Positions 18,349 to 27,230 of a stretch of 64,000 nt of DNA are shown here, one piece after another. The stretch spans positions 4,814 to 68,813 of the forward strand of contig DARI01000001.1 in NCBI GenBank assembly GCA_002503285.1, in the 5' to 3' direction. The stretch comes from Euryarchaeota archaeon UBA557 (GTDB taxonomy: Archaea > Thermoplasmatota > Poseidoniia > Poseidoniales > Thalassarchaeaceae). The translations under genes were made by a program, and so were the position numbers. Numbering within the stretch: the stretch's first letter is position 1; each line of letters begins with the position of its first letter. A model generated the notes under the pieces. That model was not told where the DNA came from. It did no database searches and saw only the letters and a program-made list of their open reading frames with translations.

Positions 18349-19606
18349 ATTGACATATTATATCGGCCTTGATGATACTGATCATATTGAAATGGGATGT
18401 ACAACAATTCAAATTAATAATTTTTTAAATTTCATAAAAAAAAATATTAATATTAATGTCAAAGAATTAAGGCTAGTAAGATTATGGCCGTTCGCAAACA
18501 GAAGAACCCGGGGCAACGCGGCCCTATCATCAATAATTGTAATATCAAAATCTGATAATGAATTATTTCTACGATTAAGTAAAAATTGGTTTAATGATTT
18601 ATTATTTGAGGTATCTCAGTATCCATCTGCTGATATCTCTGCTTCACCAGCATTAATCATTTCTCAGTCTAAATTGCCGGTTGATATTTATTATGATACT
18701 GTAACAGGCCATGTAGATAGGGATAAAAGAATTAATGAAATTGAAAAATTTGATTGTACAATATTTTCTTCCGATGACAAATTTGGATTAATTGGTGCCA
18801 GTGCTGCAATAGCCTGGACTCCTAATGATAATTCCACTTGGGAATTAATATCATGGAGGGATGATTCCATGATAGGTAAAACAAGGATTTTGGATGTTTC
18901 CAAAATAAATAACTTAGATTCGATCCATCCAAATACATTTATGAATAGAGACCCTACAAAAAATAAAGGATTAATAGCACCAAGGACCCCTTGTCCAGTA
19001 TTGTATGGAATTAGGGGAATTTCTCCAATAGATGTTGAAAAAGCACATATTTGGTTACAATCAGATCAAAGATATGAGCAATGTATCGATTTTAAAATAT
19101 TTAAAACGAATCAATTATCTGACGACCATGTTACTCCATCATGGGGCTCAGTTATCTCTAGATCCACTACGGTGCAAGGTGCTCACTCATTTATATCAGT
19201 ATACTCTGATAAAAAAAACTTGACATTGGTTGCATTTCAAGAAGGCGGCCCTGTCAACACTTTACTACGTTACTTGATGCCTGGTGATATTGTGTGTTGG
19301 ACAGGACTTTGTTCACCTATGGATAATTCAATTCATTTAGAAAAATTATTATTATTTGATTCAGTACCACGTATTTCGCATCGTCCAATTTGCTGTTCAA
19401 AATCTATGAAAAGTACTGGAAATAATCAAATCTTAAAATGCGTTAAATGTGGGAATAAATCAGACAAGTATTGGATATCTCAAAAAAGAATCATTTTGGA
19501 TTTTAAGAATATTAATGGTTGGACAGAACCATCACCCTCAAATCGTCGACACCTATCTATGCCATTAGATTTCGAAATACCTACATTGGATAATTTAATA
19601 TCTTAG
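18341..19606 (+). CDS. tiaS: tRNA-Ile2 2-agmatinylcytidine synthetase TiaS
   Basis: The archaeal enzyme that attaches agmatine to C34 of tRNA-Ile2 (agmatidine), so that AUA is read as isoleucine. Visible features are N-terminal 'YIGLDDTDHIEMGCTT', 'VRLWPFANRRTRGNAA', 'GLIGASAAIAW', 'RTPCPVLYGIRG', an OB-fold region, and a C-terminal zinc ribbon (CC...CVKCG). Length of 421 aa is normal. I chose the ATG at 18341, which overlaps the end of the gmhB-like gene. A GTG at 18332 is a weaker alternative. Together with KptA, TrmY, Pcc1 and Dph6, this makes the window rich in translation-modification genes. Confidence 0.92.
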   Translation: MSKLTYYIGLDDTDHIEMGCTTIQINNFLNFIKKNININVKELRLVRLWPFANRRTRGNAALSSIIVISKSDNELFLRLSKNWFNDLLFEVSQYPSADISASPALIISQSKLPVDIYYDTVTGHVDRDKRINEIEKFDCTIFSSDDKFGLIGASAAIAWTPNDNSTWELISWRDDSMIGKTRILDVSKINNLDSIHPNTFMNRDPTKNKGLIAPRTPCPVLYGIRGISPIDVEKAHIWLQSDQRYEQCIDFKIFKTNQLSDDHVTPSWGSVISRSTTVQGAHSFISVYSDKKNLTLVAFQEGGPVNTLLRYLMPGDIVCWTGLCSPMDNSIHLEKLLLFDSVPRISHRPICCSKSMKSTGNNQILKCVKCGNKSDKYWISQKRIILDFKNINGWTEPSPSNRRHLSMPLDFEIPTLDNLIS

Positions 19607-19623
19607 AGGTATATCCTAAAACT

Positions 19624-19845
19624 ATGTCGGGAGTTACTGATACTTTAATAAGTATAATATTTATAATATCTGCAGGTTTAATGATTTTAATTTTACTTAA
19701 ACTTAGGCAGAGAAACTTATTAGTCAGTGCAGGTAATTTCGATGAAAATTATTCAGGTGAAGCAAAAGATCCTGGTCAATTTGAAGAGCCTGACGATGAT
19801 GCCCTAGACGAGATGCAAGAACTTTTGGACTTGGCATCTGAATAG
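19624..19845 (+). CDS. Small single-pass membrane protein with acidic tail
   Basis: 73 residues. One N-terminal helix (about residues 7-26) is followed by 'KLRQR' and an acidic tail rich in Asp and Glu. The positive residues after the helix suggest a cytoplasmic C-terminus. It lies 17 bp after tiaS on the same strand, so it is probably in the same transcript. Family unknown. It is separated by 17 bp from the convergent ATPase gene. Coding status is supported by an ATG start, a plausible topology and dense packing. Confidence 0.6.
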   Translation: MSGVTDTLISIIFIISAGLMILILLKLRQRNLLVSAGNFDENYSGEAKDPGQFEEPDDDALDEMQELLDLASE

Positions 19846-19862
19846 TATCTAGTAATAATATA

Positions 19863-20429
19863 TTATTCAAATCCATCTTTAGTTAGTTTTATAATTTTGA
19901 TATTATCATTTTCTTCCAATATTCTAGAATTATTTTCATGATTTTTATATAGGTGAACTAAGTTTGTAATTTCAAATATTTTTTTTCCTCCTCTAAATTT
20001 TAATTTTCTGTTAGTTGCATCCATATTTTCATAAGACGTTGATGTAATTATAGATTTAATATTATTATTTAATGCCAATATAGTTTTTATATTTCGTAAA
20101 TGAACTTTACTCGCCCTACCTATCTTTGGGCACCAATCATCAATTAATAATAAATCATTTTTACCCATTTTTTTGATAATAATTTTAAGTATTCTTAATA
20201 ATGGATCTATATGTTCCTCTAACTTAATTATTGTAAATTTATGTAACTGTTCTCCATTTAAACTTCCTAGAATATGTTTAGATCTTTCTCCATCTGGTAA
20301 ATCTCTTCCTAGCCAAATTACTCTATTTCCTGCTTCTAAAAATTCTCTTACGATAGTAAGAAGTAATGTTGTTGATCCAGCACCTTGTTCATAAGATAAG
20401 TGAACAGTGCCCTTGTCCAAGTTCAGCAT
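19863..20429 (-). CDS. RecA/RadB-like ATPase-fold protein with altered Walker A
   Basis: The arrangement matches a small RecA-superfamily ATPase. The N-terminal loop 'YEQGAGSTTLLLTIVREFL' (residues 13-31) sits where RadB and related proteins have GPPGSGKTT. Then come 'NRVIWLGRDLPDGERS' and a Walker B-like 'NDLLLIDDW'. The invariant Walker A lysine is replaced by serine, so ATP hydrolysis may be weak or lost. The 188-residue length is slightly short for RadB (about 220). An archaeal RadB-like recombination accessory protein is my best guess. A KaiC-like regulatory ATPase is an alternative. The C-terminal third is rich in Asn and Lys and weakly conserved in appearance. Confidence 0.55.
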   Translation of the reverse strand: MLNLDKGTVHLSYEQGAGSTTLLLTIVREFLEAGNRVIWLGRDLPDGERSKHILGSLNGEQLHKFTIIKLEEHIDPLLRILKIIIKKMGKNDLLLIDDWCPKIGRASKVHLRNIKTILALNNNIKSIITSTSYENMDATNRKLKFRGGKKIFEITNLVHLYKNHENNSRILEENDNIKIIKLTKDGFE

Positions 20430-20514
20430 AATCTCGGATAGAGCCCGACATCAAGGTGTTTTCTGTACAAAACTGCAGTGAACTCTAAACAGAATAGATA
20501 TTTGCGATTATACA

Positions 20515-20736
20515 ATGGTGATCCCTCCGAGAAAAACAGAGAGAATAAAAAGACGTCCATTACCAGAATTTCATGAATCTGAATTAGGATTAATGTCTGC
20601 CATCAGAGAAGATGGTTTTCTAAATGTAGCATTAGATGATACTAATCAGTATGGGCCACACGCTATGATTATCTTATTGGGATTAATATCTTCTTTTACG
20701 GGCTTAGCATTGTTAATCGCAATGAAATTACTTTAA
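20515..20736 (+). CDS. Small membrane protein with C-terminal helix
   Basis: 73 residues: a basic N-terminus (PPRKTERIKRRP), an amphipathic middle and a C-terminal hydrophobic helix of about 22 residues ending in 'AMKLL'. The topology suggests a tail-anchored protein with a cytoplasmic N-terminus. It is divergent from the RadB-like gene over an 85-bp spacer that can hold both promoters. Its 3' end overlaps convergent purB by 9 bp. I do not recognise the family. Confidence 0.55.
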   Translation: MVIPPRKTERIKRRPLPEFHESELGLMSAIREDGFLNVALDDTNQYGPHAMIILLGLISSFTGLALLIAMKLL

Positions 20737-22077
20737 CATTAATCTAGCCTTGGATATCGTATTATCAACAATCAATCCGCTAAATCCTAAGTGATTTTCT
20801 GGTTTAAATGCTTCTTCAAGAATTTCACTCGAAATCAGATCTGTTATTCTACTGTCATTATTGCATACTTCCATTAGATGTGTTTTATTTTCAATAGCGG
20901 TCATAGATGCGTTTCTCAATACTTCATGAGATTCTTCTCTTGTCATCCCCTTGTCAACTAATACTAGCATTAATTTTTCTGCCATTACTAATCCATTTTG
21001 AGCATTTATATTATCCATCATTTTATCTGAATCTACTACTAATTTGCTAAGTACCCTATTGCATTTTACTGTAATGTCATCTAATAATATCATGGAATGA
21101 GACAAAGTAAATCTTTCCGCTGAAGAATTAGCCAAATCTCTTTCATGCCATAGCAATGCATTTTCGTAGGATGGTATGATCATTGATCTAACAATTCTAG
21201 CTAAACCGCATGCATTTTCAGCAGTAATTGGATTTTTTTTATGAGCCATAGTTGATGATCCGACTTGTTTCTCAGTATCAAAAAATTCAGCGACTTCGGC
21301 AATTTCACTCCTTTGTAAATTTCTAACTTCTTGAAGAATTTTTTCTATACTTGTAGCAACATTAGCCATCCATCCTACCCATTCAATGTACCTATCTCTT
21401 CCTACAACTTGCGTTGTAGCCATAGGAGTTTGCAAGCCCAAATTTGACATTATTAATTCTTGTAATTCGAATGCCATTTCCCCTTGTGCTGCCCCTGTAC
21501 CGACTGCTCCTAGAAATTTGCCAGTTATTACTCTTGGAGTTAACTCTTCTAATCTTTCCATGTGTCTTCTGAATTCATCAACCCAAACTGCTACTTTTAA
21601 TCCGAAGGTGATTGGTACTGCTGCTTGACCATGAGTTCTACCAAGCATAACTGTATTTCTTTCTCTTTCGGCTATATCACACATGGTTTTGAGTAAAATT
21701 GATGTAGTATCTATTTGTAACTTTAAACTATCTTTTATTTGAAGTGCTACTGCGGAGTCAACGATATCATTGCTTGTTGCACCTAAATGAATGCACCATC
21801 CAGCTTCACCTGCTACTTCAGCCATTGCTTTAGTTAATGCCATGATGTCATGCCTAGTTTCCATTTCAATTTCATCTACTCTATCAGCCGTAACTATGCC
21901 AGGATCTGCAATATCTGCAATTTTATCGTAATGTTCAGCACTAACTCTACCTAATTTACAATGTGCCCATACAAGGGCCCTTTCTACTTCTAACTGCCTA
22001 GCATGTCTTCCTTCTCTTGACCAAATTTGTTTTGCTTCTTCTCTTCCGTAACGATAGTCTAGAGGGGATACAGGCAT
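20728..22077 (-). CDS. purB: Adenylosuccinate lyase
   Basis: A fumarase/aspartase-superfamily enzyme acting twice in purine synthesis (SAICAR to AICAR, and adenylosuccinate to AMP). The N-terminus 'MPVSPLDYRYG' matches archaeal PurB starts. Other blocks are 'MALTKAMAEVAG', 'HLGATSNDIVDSA' with the conserved His, 'LGRTHGQAAVPITFG' and the signature loop 'GSSTMAHKKNP'. I chose the ATG at 22077 (449 aa) over a TTG nine codons upstream, because it fits the family start. dph6 precedes it by 39 bp on the same strand. Confidence 0.94.
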   Translation of the reverse strand: MPVSPLDYRYGREEAKQIWSREGRHARQLEVERALVWAHCKLGRVSAEHYDKIADIADPGIVTADRVDEIEMETRHDIMALTKAMAEVAGEAGWCIHLGATSNDIVDSAVALQIKDSLKLQIDTTSILLKTMCDIAERERNTVMLGRTHGQAAVPITFGLKVAVWVDEFRRHMERLEELTPRVITGKFLGAVGTGAAQGEMAFELQELIMSNLGLQTPMATTQVVGRDRYIEWVGWMANVATSIEKILQEVRNLQRSEIAEVAEFFDTEKQVGSSTMAHKKNPITAENACGLARIVRSMIIPSYENALLWHERDLANSSAERFTLSHSMILLDDITVKCNRVLSKLVVDSDKMMDNINAQNGLVMAEKLMLVLVDKGMTREESHEVLRNASMTAIENKTHLMEVCNNDSRITDLISSEILEEAFKPENHLGFSGLIVDNTISKARLMLK

Positions 22078-22116
22078 GTCTCTCTCTAAATGCCAGTAAG
22101 ACAAGGTGTTTGATGT

Positions 22117-22869
22117 TTAGCATTGAGTGATATCGGCTTCTTCTATTTCCCATATGCCTCTTCCAGATTTAAAACAAACTTTTCCACTACATTTTATTTT
22201 ATTTCTCATATGAGGGCCCGATACCGTTATAGTTTCAAATTCTCCTCCTTCTCCATCTAAATTAAATCTAAATTGTTTTGATAAATTTACTAATTGTGAT
22301 AAATTATCTTTCGTCAAAGATGTTCCTAACCATTCCTTATCTAATCCTTCACATGAAACCGAAATAAATTTTATTTCAAAGCCTAATTCTATTAAAGAGT
22401 TCATATGTTCCAGAGGATCCTTATGCCAAAGTGGTGAAAATGATATTATTCCTAAACTTTCGCACATCCTCTCAATTCTTGTTTTTTGATAATCCGACCT
22501 TAATGCACCAGTTACTAGTGCATCAATTTTTAATTTTCCTATGAATAAATCTAAATTTTGATTTTTTTTAATATGTTCAGGCCATATTGAATTATATGCA
22601 TTTAAATTATCATTTTTTCCCAATATTGCATTTTTTAAATCTAACATTTCAAGTTCTTCTTTTCCACTAGATTCTACTGGTAACCAAGGGACATTCATGC
22701 ACACTGATTGAAATGCAGAAATAAAAGTTCCTGGAATTTGAAACATCATCGAATCATTTCCTTTAATTCCGATAGTAATGATTGCAACAGTATCCCAACC
22801 TTGCATCATTGCCCACCATGCAGCGTATGCAGAATCCTTACCTCCGGAGCAAAGGATAGCGACTCTCAC
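22117..22869 (-). CDS. dph6: Diphthine--ammonia ligase Dph6
   Basis: An ATP-pyrophosphatase of the Dph6 (MJ0570/ATPBD4) family, catalysing the last step of diphthamide synthesis on EF-2, the amidation of diphthine. It has the PP-loop 'ILCSGGKDSAYAAWWA' (residues 5-20), mid-protein 'ALVTGALRSDYQKTRIE', and a C-terminal 'GEGGEFETITVSGP', which is diagnostic of the family. The start is GTG at 22869. EF-2 with an intact diphthamide histidine lies at 32318-34525, so enzyme and substrate are both in this window. It is co-directional with purB and divergent from the proteasome operon. Confidence 0.92.
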   Translation of the reverse strand: MRVAILCSGGKDSAYAAWWAMMQGWDTVAIITIGIKGNDSMMFQIPGTFISAFQSVCMNVPWLPVESSGKEELEMLDLKNAILGKNDNLNAYNSIWPEHIKKNQNLDLFIGKLKIDALVTGALRSDYQKTRIERMCESLGIISFSPLWHKDPLEHMNSLIELGFEIKFISVSCEGLDKEWLGTSLTKDNLSQLVNLSKQFRFNLDGEGGEFETITVSGPHMRNKIKCSGKVCFKSGRGIWEIEEADITQC

Positions 22870-22941
22870 GACGTTCCGATTAAGACTTTAGAGATGAATG
22901 CCACCCATAATGAGAGTGTTAACGACTAAGATTGATAAGAG

Positions 22942-23673
22942 ATGCTTATGGCATTGGAGTTTATGCAACCGAGCGGACGCGGATATGACCATGGAGTTTC
23001 GACATTCTCACCAGATGGTCGTCTCTATCAAGTAGAATATGCTAGAGAATCAGTAAAAAGAGGTACTACTACTGTTGGATTAAAGTACAAAGATGGAGCA
23101 GTACTTATTGTAGATAAGAGAATTTCAAATAAGTTAGTAATTACAGATTCAATAGAAAAAATGTACCAAATCGACGATCATATAGGTATGACTACTTCCG
23201 GATTAGTTGCAGATGCTAGGCAATTAGTCGATAAAGCCAGAGTCCAGTGTCAAATTAATAGGATGACATTTGGAAGTCCAATTTCTATGATTACTTTAGT
23301 AAAGAAAATGTGCGACTACAAACAATCGTTTACTCAATATGGTGGAGCTAGGCCTTTTGGTACTGCATTACTCATTGCAGGTGTGGATGATGAGGGCGTT
23401 CATTTGTTTGAAACTGATCCATCAGGTGCTTACCAATCTTACCAAGCAGGCGCTATTGGCCGAGGGAGGACTACGGTAATAGACCACTTTGAAAAATCTT
23501 GGAAAAATGGAATGACACAGAATGCTGCAATAAAATTAGGTTTAGAGGCTCTTCAAGAATCTTTAGAAGACAGTCTAAACAAAGACACTGTAGAAATTTC
23601 TATAGTAGACGCCAATGGTTATAATAAATTAGACAGAGAAACTACCTTAAAACATCTTTCTAAGTTTAAATAA
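22942..23673 (+). CDS. psmA: Proteasome subunit alpha
   Basis: The outer-ring subunit of the archaeal 20S proteasome. 'GYDHGVSTFSPDGRLYQVEYA' near the N-terminus is the alpha-subunit signature. 'GTTTVGLKYKDGAVL', 'YGGARPFGTALLIAGVD' and 'YQAGAIGRG' follow. The alpha subunit carries no catalytic Thr, but its N-terminal helix gates the pore and its pockets bind PAN/Cdc48. Starts are possible at 22942, 22948 and 22963. The last (MQPSGRGYDHG) aligns best with other archaeal PsmA. It heads the conserved proteasome-exosome superoperon that runs to pfdB. Confidence 0.95.
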   Translation: MLMALEFMQPSGRGYDHGVSTFSPDGRLYQVEYARESVKRGTTTVGLKYKDGAVLIVDKRISNKLVITDSIEKMYQIDDHIGMTTSGLVADARQLVDKARVQCQINRMTFGSPISMITLVKKMCDYKQSFTQYGGARPFGTALLIAGVDDEGVHLFETDPSGAYQSYQAGAIGRGRTTVIDHFEKSWKNGMTQNAAIKLGLEALQESLEDSLNKDTVEISIVDANGYNKLDRETTLKHLSKFK

Positions 23674-23717
23674 TGATCTTCACTACTTCTTAAGTCCTAT
23701 TACTCTTCAGCCTATAC

Positions 23718-24407
23718 ATGGTTAGCCTAGATGACGCTGTTTTAGCCCGGCTTGAAAAGGGTGGTTCAAGATATGAAATTCTTGTTGACCCTGATATGGT
23801 TCAAGAATGGAAACAAAACAATGAATCTGTAAAATTGTTAGACTTATTGGCTACTGAACAAATCTGGTCTGATGCCAGTTCTGGAGATAGGCCAACCTCA
23901 GAGGCTCTAATCAATATATTCGGTAGTACTGATTTAATGGTATGTGTAAAAAAAATATTATTAGAAGGCTCAATACAATTAACTACAATTCAAAGGAAAA
24001 AAATAGTTGAAGATAAGAAAAAGAAAATTATTAATGAAATAGCATCTACTGCTACTGATCCCAAGACTAAATTGCCCCATCCAGCAAGTAGAATAGAAAT
24101 AGCATTAGATGAAGCGAGATTTTCAGTAGATCCATTTTTATCCATTGAACGGCAAGTGCAAGATGCCATTAAGATCTTAAAACCTTTGATTCCTCTTCAG
24201 TTTATAACTGTAAAGCTGGCTTTCCGCATCGCAGGAAAAGATTATGGAGGCGTTAATCAATTATTGAGAAACTCGATTAAGAAAGAAGAATGGCTGAGTG
24301 ATGGCACATGGGTTTGCGTCATAGAAGTCCCAGGTGGTATGAAAAATGAAATTATCAGCCGAGTTTCTCAAAGGTCTTCGGACGCGGATGTCAAGGAATT
24401 AGATTAG
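23718..24407 (+). CDS. sbds: Ribosome maturation protein SBDS (Sdo1)
   Basis: The archaeal orthologue of Shwachman-Bodian-Diamond protein, which acts in late large-subunit maturation by helping to release aIF6. The three-domain layout is visible. The FYSH domain (about 1-90) has 'RYEILVDPDMV' and a 'LATEQIWSDASSGDRP' loop. A helical middle domain follows with 'HPASRIEIALDEA' and 'IKILKPLIPLQF', then a ferredoxin-like C-terminal domain. Length of 229 aa is typical. It lies 44 bp after psmA in the superoperon. Confidence 0.94.
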   Translation: MVSLDDAVLARLEKGGSRYEILVDPDMVQEWKQNNESVKLLDLLATEQIWSDASSGDRPTSEALINIFGSTDLMVCVKKILLEGSIQLTTIQRKKIVEDKKKKIINEIASTATDPKTKLPHPASRIEIALDEARFSVDPFLSIERQVQDAIKILKPLIPLQFITVKLAFRIAGKDYGGVNQLLRNSIKKEEWLSDGTWVCVIEVPGGMKNEIISRVSQRSSDADVKELD

Positions 24408-24415
24408 TATTTATC

Positions 24416-24437
24416 ATCTTGATACTTTCATCAAGAT
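24416..24437. repeat. Short inverted repeat between sbds and rrp4
   Basis: A perfect 8-bp inverted repeat (ATCTTGAT, 6-base loop, ATCAAGAT) directly after the sbds stop. Partial copies of the same words follow (TATCAATG, CTTGATAA) before the rrp4 start. It could be an internal processing hairpin, a weak terminator or an operator for an internal promoter. No U-tract follows at once, which argues against a simple terminator. Confidence 0.35.
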
Positions 24438-24471
24438 TATCAATGAATGGCCAGTCGCGCGGCTTGATAAC

Positions 24472-25137
24472 ATGAGTGGAAAGAATAATGCGGGCGGTCC
24501 GCAAGACTCTCAGATTGTAGTCCCGGGAGAAAATCTCGGACTTTCTGAAGAGTTTGAAGCAGGTCATGGAGTTATTATTAGAAATGATAATCTCATGGCA
24601 ACAAAAAATGGTAAATTAAAAATTAATGGTAAGATAATATCAATTGAACCATTACATTCTCAATATGTCCCTAGGCCAAGTGATTTGGTGATAGGATTTG
24701 TCGAAGGATGTACTAATAATATTTGGTTTATAGATATTGGAGCGCCATTTAATGCAATATTGCCTATGAGCTTAGGACCTTCAAAAGCATCTTTCGGATC
24801 TACAAGGCAAGTTCTAGATATAGGGGAAGCAATCCTATGTAGAATTCAGGAAGTCGAAGAAACTCACTCTAGTGTAGTAACTATGAAAGGAATGGGTCTT
24901 AGAAAAATTAGATCTGGTAGCATCGACGACATAGATCCTCATTTAATTGTTGAATTATCTAGAGACGGAAATAATTCATTAAGAAATATGAAAGAAGCAA
25001 ATGATTGTAGAATAATTACTGCCGATAATGGTAGAATTTGGATTGATGGCGAAATAGATGGTATCATATCAGTCAGAAATGATCTAAATGAAATATCAAT
25101 AAATTCTCGTTTATTGAAAGAAGGAGGAGTTGCATAA
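24472..25137 (+). CDS. rrp4: Exosome RNA-binding subunit Rrp4
   Basis: The cap subunit of the archaeal exosome. It has an N-terminal strand domain with 'IVVPGENLG', an S1 domain ('PRPSDLVIGFVEGCTNNIWFIDIG', in two parts), and a KH-like C-terminal domain with 'GRIWIDGE'. Rrp4 recruits RNA and favours poly(A) substrates. Its stop and the rrp41 ATG share a base (TAATG), so translation is probably coupled. A 23-residue N-terminal extension precedes the core. Confidence 0.92.
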   Translation: MSGKNNAGGPQDSQIVVPGENLGLSEEFEAGHGVIIRNDNLMATKNGKLKINGKIISIEPLHSQYVPRPSDLVIGFVEGCTNNIWFIDIGAPFNAILPMSLGPSKASFGSTRQVLDIGEAILCRIQEVEETHSSVVTMKGMGLRKIRSGSIDDIDPHLIVELSRDGNNSLRNMKEANDCRIITADNGRIWIDGEIDGIISVRNDLNEISINSRLLKEGGVA

Positions 25138-25856
25138 TGGGTGGTTACGGAGATATAAAGATGATAGATGAAAATGGATTACGTATGGATGGTAGGTCTG
25201 CTACTGACGTACGACCCATTACAATTGAAACTGGAGTGGTCCCTGTAGCAGATGGAAGTTGCCGAATGACGTGGGGGACAAACGATGTTATTGTGGCAGT
25301 TTATGGTCCAATGGAAGCACATCCTAGAAAAATTCAACGTCAAGATAGAGCAGTATTGGATGTAAGATATAATATGGCACCATTTTCAACTACTGATAGA
25401 ATAAGGCCAGGTTTTAACCGACGAAGTAGGGAGATAAGTAAAGTAACTGCAGACGCGTTAGCGAGTGTAGTATTACTTGAAATGTATCCAAGATCAAAAA
25501 TACGTGTAGAAATAGAAGTTATTTGCGCAGAAGCCGGCACTCGATGTGTAGGCCTGACAGCAGCATCAGTAGCCCTAGCAGATGCAGGTATACCGATGAC
25601 GGATATGGTAGTTTCAGTGGCATCAGGTAAAATAAATGATGTAGTAGTATGTGACTTAAACAAAGAAGAAGACAATTATGGCGAGGCCGATCTTCCTATG
25701 GGAGTACTGCCTAATACTGGTGAAATCGTATTCTTACAAATGGATGGGGACTTGTCTCCTGAACAATTTCAAACAGCTTGGGATTATAATGTAAATGCAG
25801 CTATGGAAGTTCACAAAATTATGATCGAAGCCCTAAAGAATGGAGGTGCTAAATAA
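25137..25856 (+). CDS. rrp41: Exosome catalytic subunit Rrp41
   Basis: An RNase PH-fold phosphorolytic subunit. Early 'GLRMDGRSATDVRPI' is followed by 'GSCRMTWGTNDVIVAVYGP', 'RYNMAPFST', 'NRRSREISK' and 'AEAGTRCVGLTAASVALAD'. 'CDLNKEEDNYGEADLPM' carries the acidic residues of the active site. With Rrp42 it forms the hexameric ring that degrades RNA 3' to 5' or adds tails. Length of 239 aa fits. It has one-base stop/start overlaps at both ends. Confidence 0.95.
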   Translation: MGGYGDIKMIDENGLRMDGRSATDVRPITIETGVVPVADGSCRMTWGTNDVIVAVYGPMEAHPRKIQRQDRAVLDVRYNMAPFSTTDRIRPGFNRRSREISKVTADALASVVLLEMYPRSKIRVEIEVICAEAGTRCVGLTAASVALADAGIPMTDMVVSVASGKINDVVVCDLNKEEDNYGEADLPMGVLPNTGEIVFLQMDGDLSPEQFQTAWDYNVNAAMEVHKIMIEALKNGGAK

Positions 25857-26644
25857 TGGCTATACCATTAGTACCTAAAATTCTTCGATCTCACCTTCTG
25901 GAATTAGCATCCAAAGATGAAAGAATTGATGGAAGAGGTCGTTGGGAAGGTAGGCAAACTAAGTTAGAAGTTGATATCCTGCCACGTGCAGAAGGCTCAG
26001 CAAAGGTTACTATGGGAGATACCATAGTTTATGCTGGAGTTAAATTTCAACTTATGACTCCATACTCTGATCGGCCCAATGAAGGCGGATTAATGTGTAG
26101 TGCTGAAGTGAGGCCTGTTGCTGGTAGGAATTGGGAACCCGGGCCACCTAGCGCAGAATCAATAGAACTTGGAAGAGTAGTAGATAGGGGGATCAGGGAA
26201 TCTGGATGTATCGATGTCAAAAGTTTATGCATTATCCCAGGAGAAAAAGCGTGGCAAGTAATTTTGGACTTATTCGCTATTTCTGATGATGGTAATTTAT
26301 TTGATGCATTCGCACTTGCTGCAATTGCGGCTTTAAAGAATGCCAAAGTCCCATGTGAGAGATTCGAAGTTGGGCAAGATCACCTTCTTGAAGTCTCTTC
26401 AATGCCAATTATGTGTTCTTATCATAAAGTAGGCAATAGATTCGTTTATGATGCTAGTAAGAAGGAAGAATTGGGCGGAGATGAGAGAATACATATCACG
26501 CTTGGAGAGGCAAATCATGTCCACTCTCTTCAGAAGGGTCTAAAGGGAATATTCTCGGCGGACGAATTCGTAGAAATAATGGAGAAGGCCAAAGACACGT
26601 CCAAGGAACTTCGTAAATTAGTAAATTCAGTAGTAGGTGAATAA
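25856..26644 (+). CDS. rrp42: Exosome structural subunit Rrp42
   Basis: The non-catalytic RNase PH-like partner of Rrp41. It has 'RIDGRGRWEGRQTKLEVDI', 'GSAKVTMGDTIVYAGVKF' and 'VDRGIRESGCIDV', with 'AWQVILDLFAISDDGNLFDA' carrying the conserved Asp cluster. The catalytic Asp pattern of Rrp41 is absent, as expected for Rrp42. The start overlaps the rrp41 stop by one base, and the stop lies just before rpl37ae. Confidence 0.95.
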   Translation: MAIPLVPKILRSHLLELASKDERIDGRGRWEGRQTKLEVDILPRAEGSAKVTMGDTIVYAGVKFQLMTPYSDRPNEGGLMCSAEVRPVAGRNWEPGPPSAESIELGRVVDRGIRESGCIDVKSLCIIPGEKAWQVILDLFAISDDGNLFDAFALAAIAALKNAKVPCERFEVGQDHLLEVSSMPIMCSYHKVGNRFVYDASKKEELGGDERIHITLGEANHVHSLQKGLKGIFSADEFVEIMEKAKDTSKELRKLVNSVVGE

Positions 26645-26645
26645 A

Positions 26646-27014
26646 ATGGCAAAAAGAACTCAAAAGGCTGGAGCAACAGCCAGATTCGGAGCTAGATATG
26701 GTGTTAGTGTAAGGCGTAGAGCTGGTGCCGCATTAATCAAGAAATCAAAAAATTATACATGTCCAGTATGTCAATATCAGAAGGTTACACGCAAAGTTGC
26801 AGGAATATGGGAATGTAAAAAATGCAGTCATGTATTCTCTGGTGGTGTATGGGAGCCTTACACTCGTGCAACTGATGCGAATTCTAGAATTATCAGAAGA
26901 TCTGTTGAAGGAGCAACTGCTACTGATATGACTATAATTGCTCAACAAGCAGCAATAGATTATGAAAAAGTATTAATTGAGAGTGCTTCAAATGTTAAAT
27001 CAGAAGAAGAATGA
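26646..27014 (+). CDS. rpl37ae: 50S ribosomal protein L37Ae
   Basis: A zinc-ribbon protein of the archaeal/eukaryotic large subunit. It starts 'MAKRTQKAGATARFGARYG', then has a basic helix and a Cys4 ribbon ('CPVCQYQKVTRK', 'WECKKCSHVFSGG'). The ATG at 26646 is preferred over a GTG three codons upstream. The C-terminus is about 30 residues longer than the usual protein of about 90 aa, with an Ala/Thr/Glu-rich helix. The 3' end overlaps the pcc1 start. The gene sits in its usual place downstream of rrp42. Confidence 0.93.
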   Translation: MAKRTQKAGATARFGARYGVSVRRRAGAALIKKSKNYTCPVCQYQKVTRKVAGIWECKKCSHVFSGGVWEPYTRATDANSRIIRRSVEGATATDMTIIAQQAAIDYEKVLIESASNVKSEEE

Positions 27015-27228
27015 ATGTTTATCATTGACATTACGAATATCTTCGGATAAAAATGAATCCTATTCTGCTAGTCTTACGACTGAAGCTGAATTCAAAGTTG
27101 AGGCCAATCAACTTATAATTGTTGAAAATGCTCCAAGTTTTGTAGATTTGAGGGCTAGATGGAATACCATAATGAGAGGCCTTATAGCATCTGAACATGT
27201 ACTAAAGTCAGTAGAGGATGAGTATTGA
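26992..27228 (+). CDS. pcc1: KEOPS complex subunit Pcc1
   Basis: A small dimerisation subunit of KEOPS, which makes t6A37 in ANN-reading tRNAs. The 78-residue protein fits the CTAG/Pcc1 family, with a beta-rich N-terminus and the C-terminal helix pattern 'DLRARWNTIMRGLIASEHVL'. Position between rpl37ae and prefoldin beta is the conserved archaeal location and adds support. Starts are limited. The ATG at 26992 overlaps rpl37ae by 23 bp, and a TTG at 26977 is the only longer option. The gene encoding the Kae1 catalytic subunit is not in the window. Confidence 0.85.
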   Translation: MLNQKKNECLSLTLRISSDKNESYSASLTTEAEFKVEANQLIIVENAPSFVDLRARWNTIMRGLIASEHVLKSVEDEY

Positions 27229-27230
27229 TT

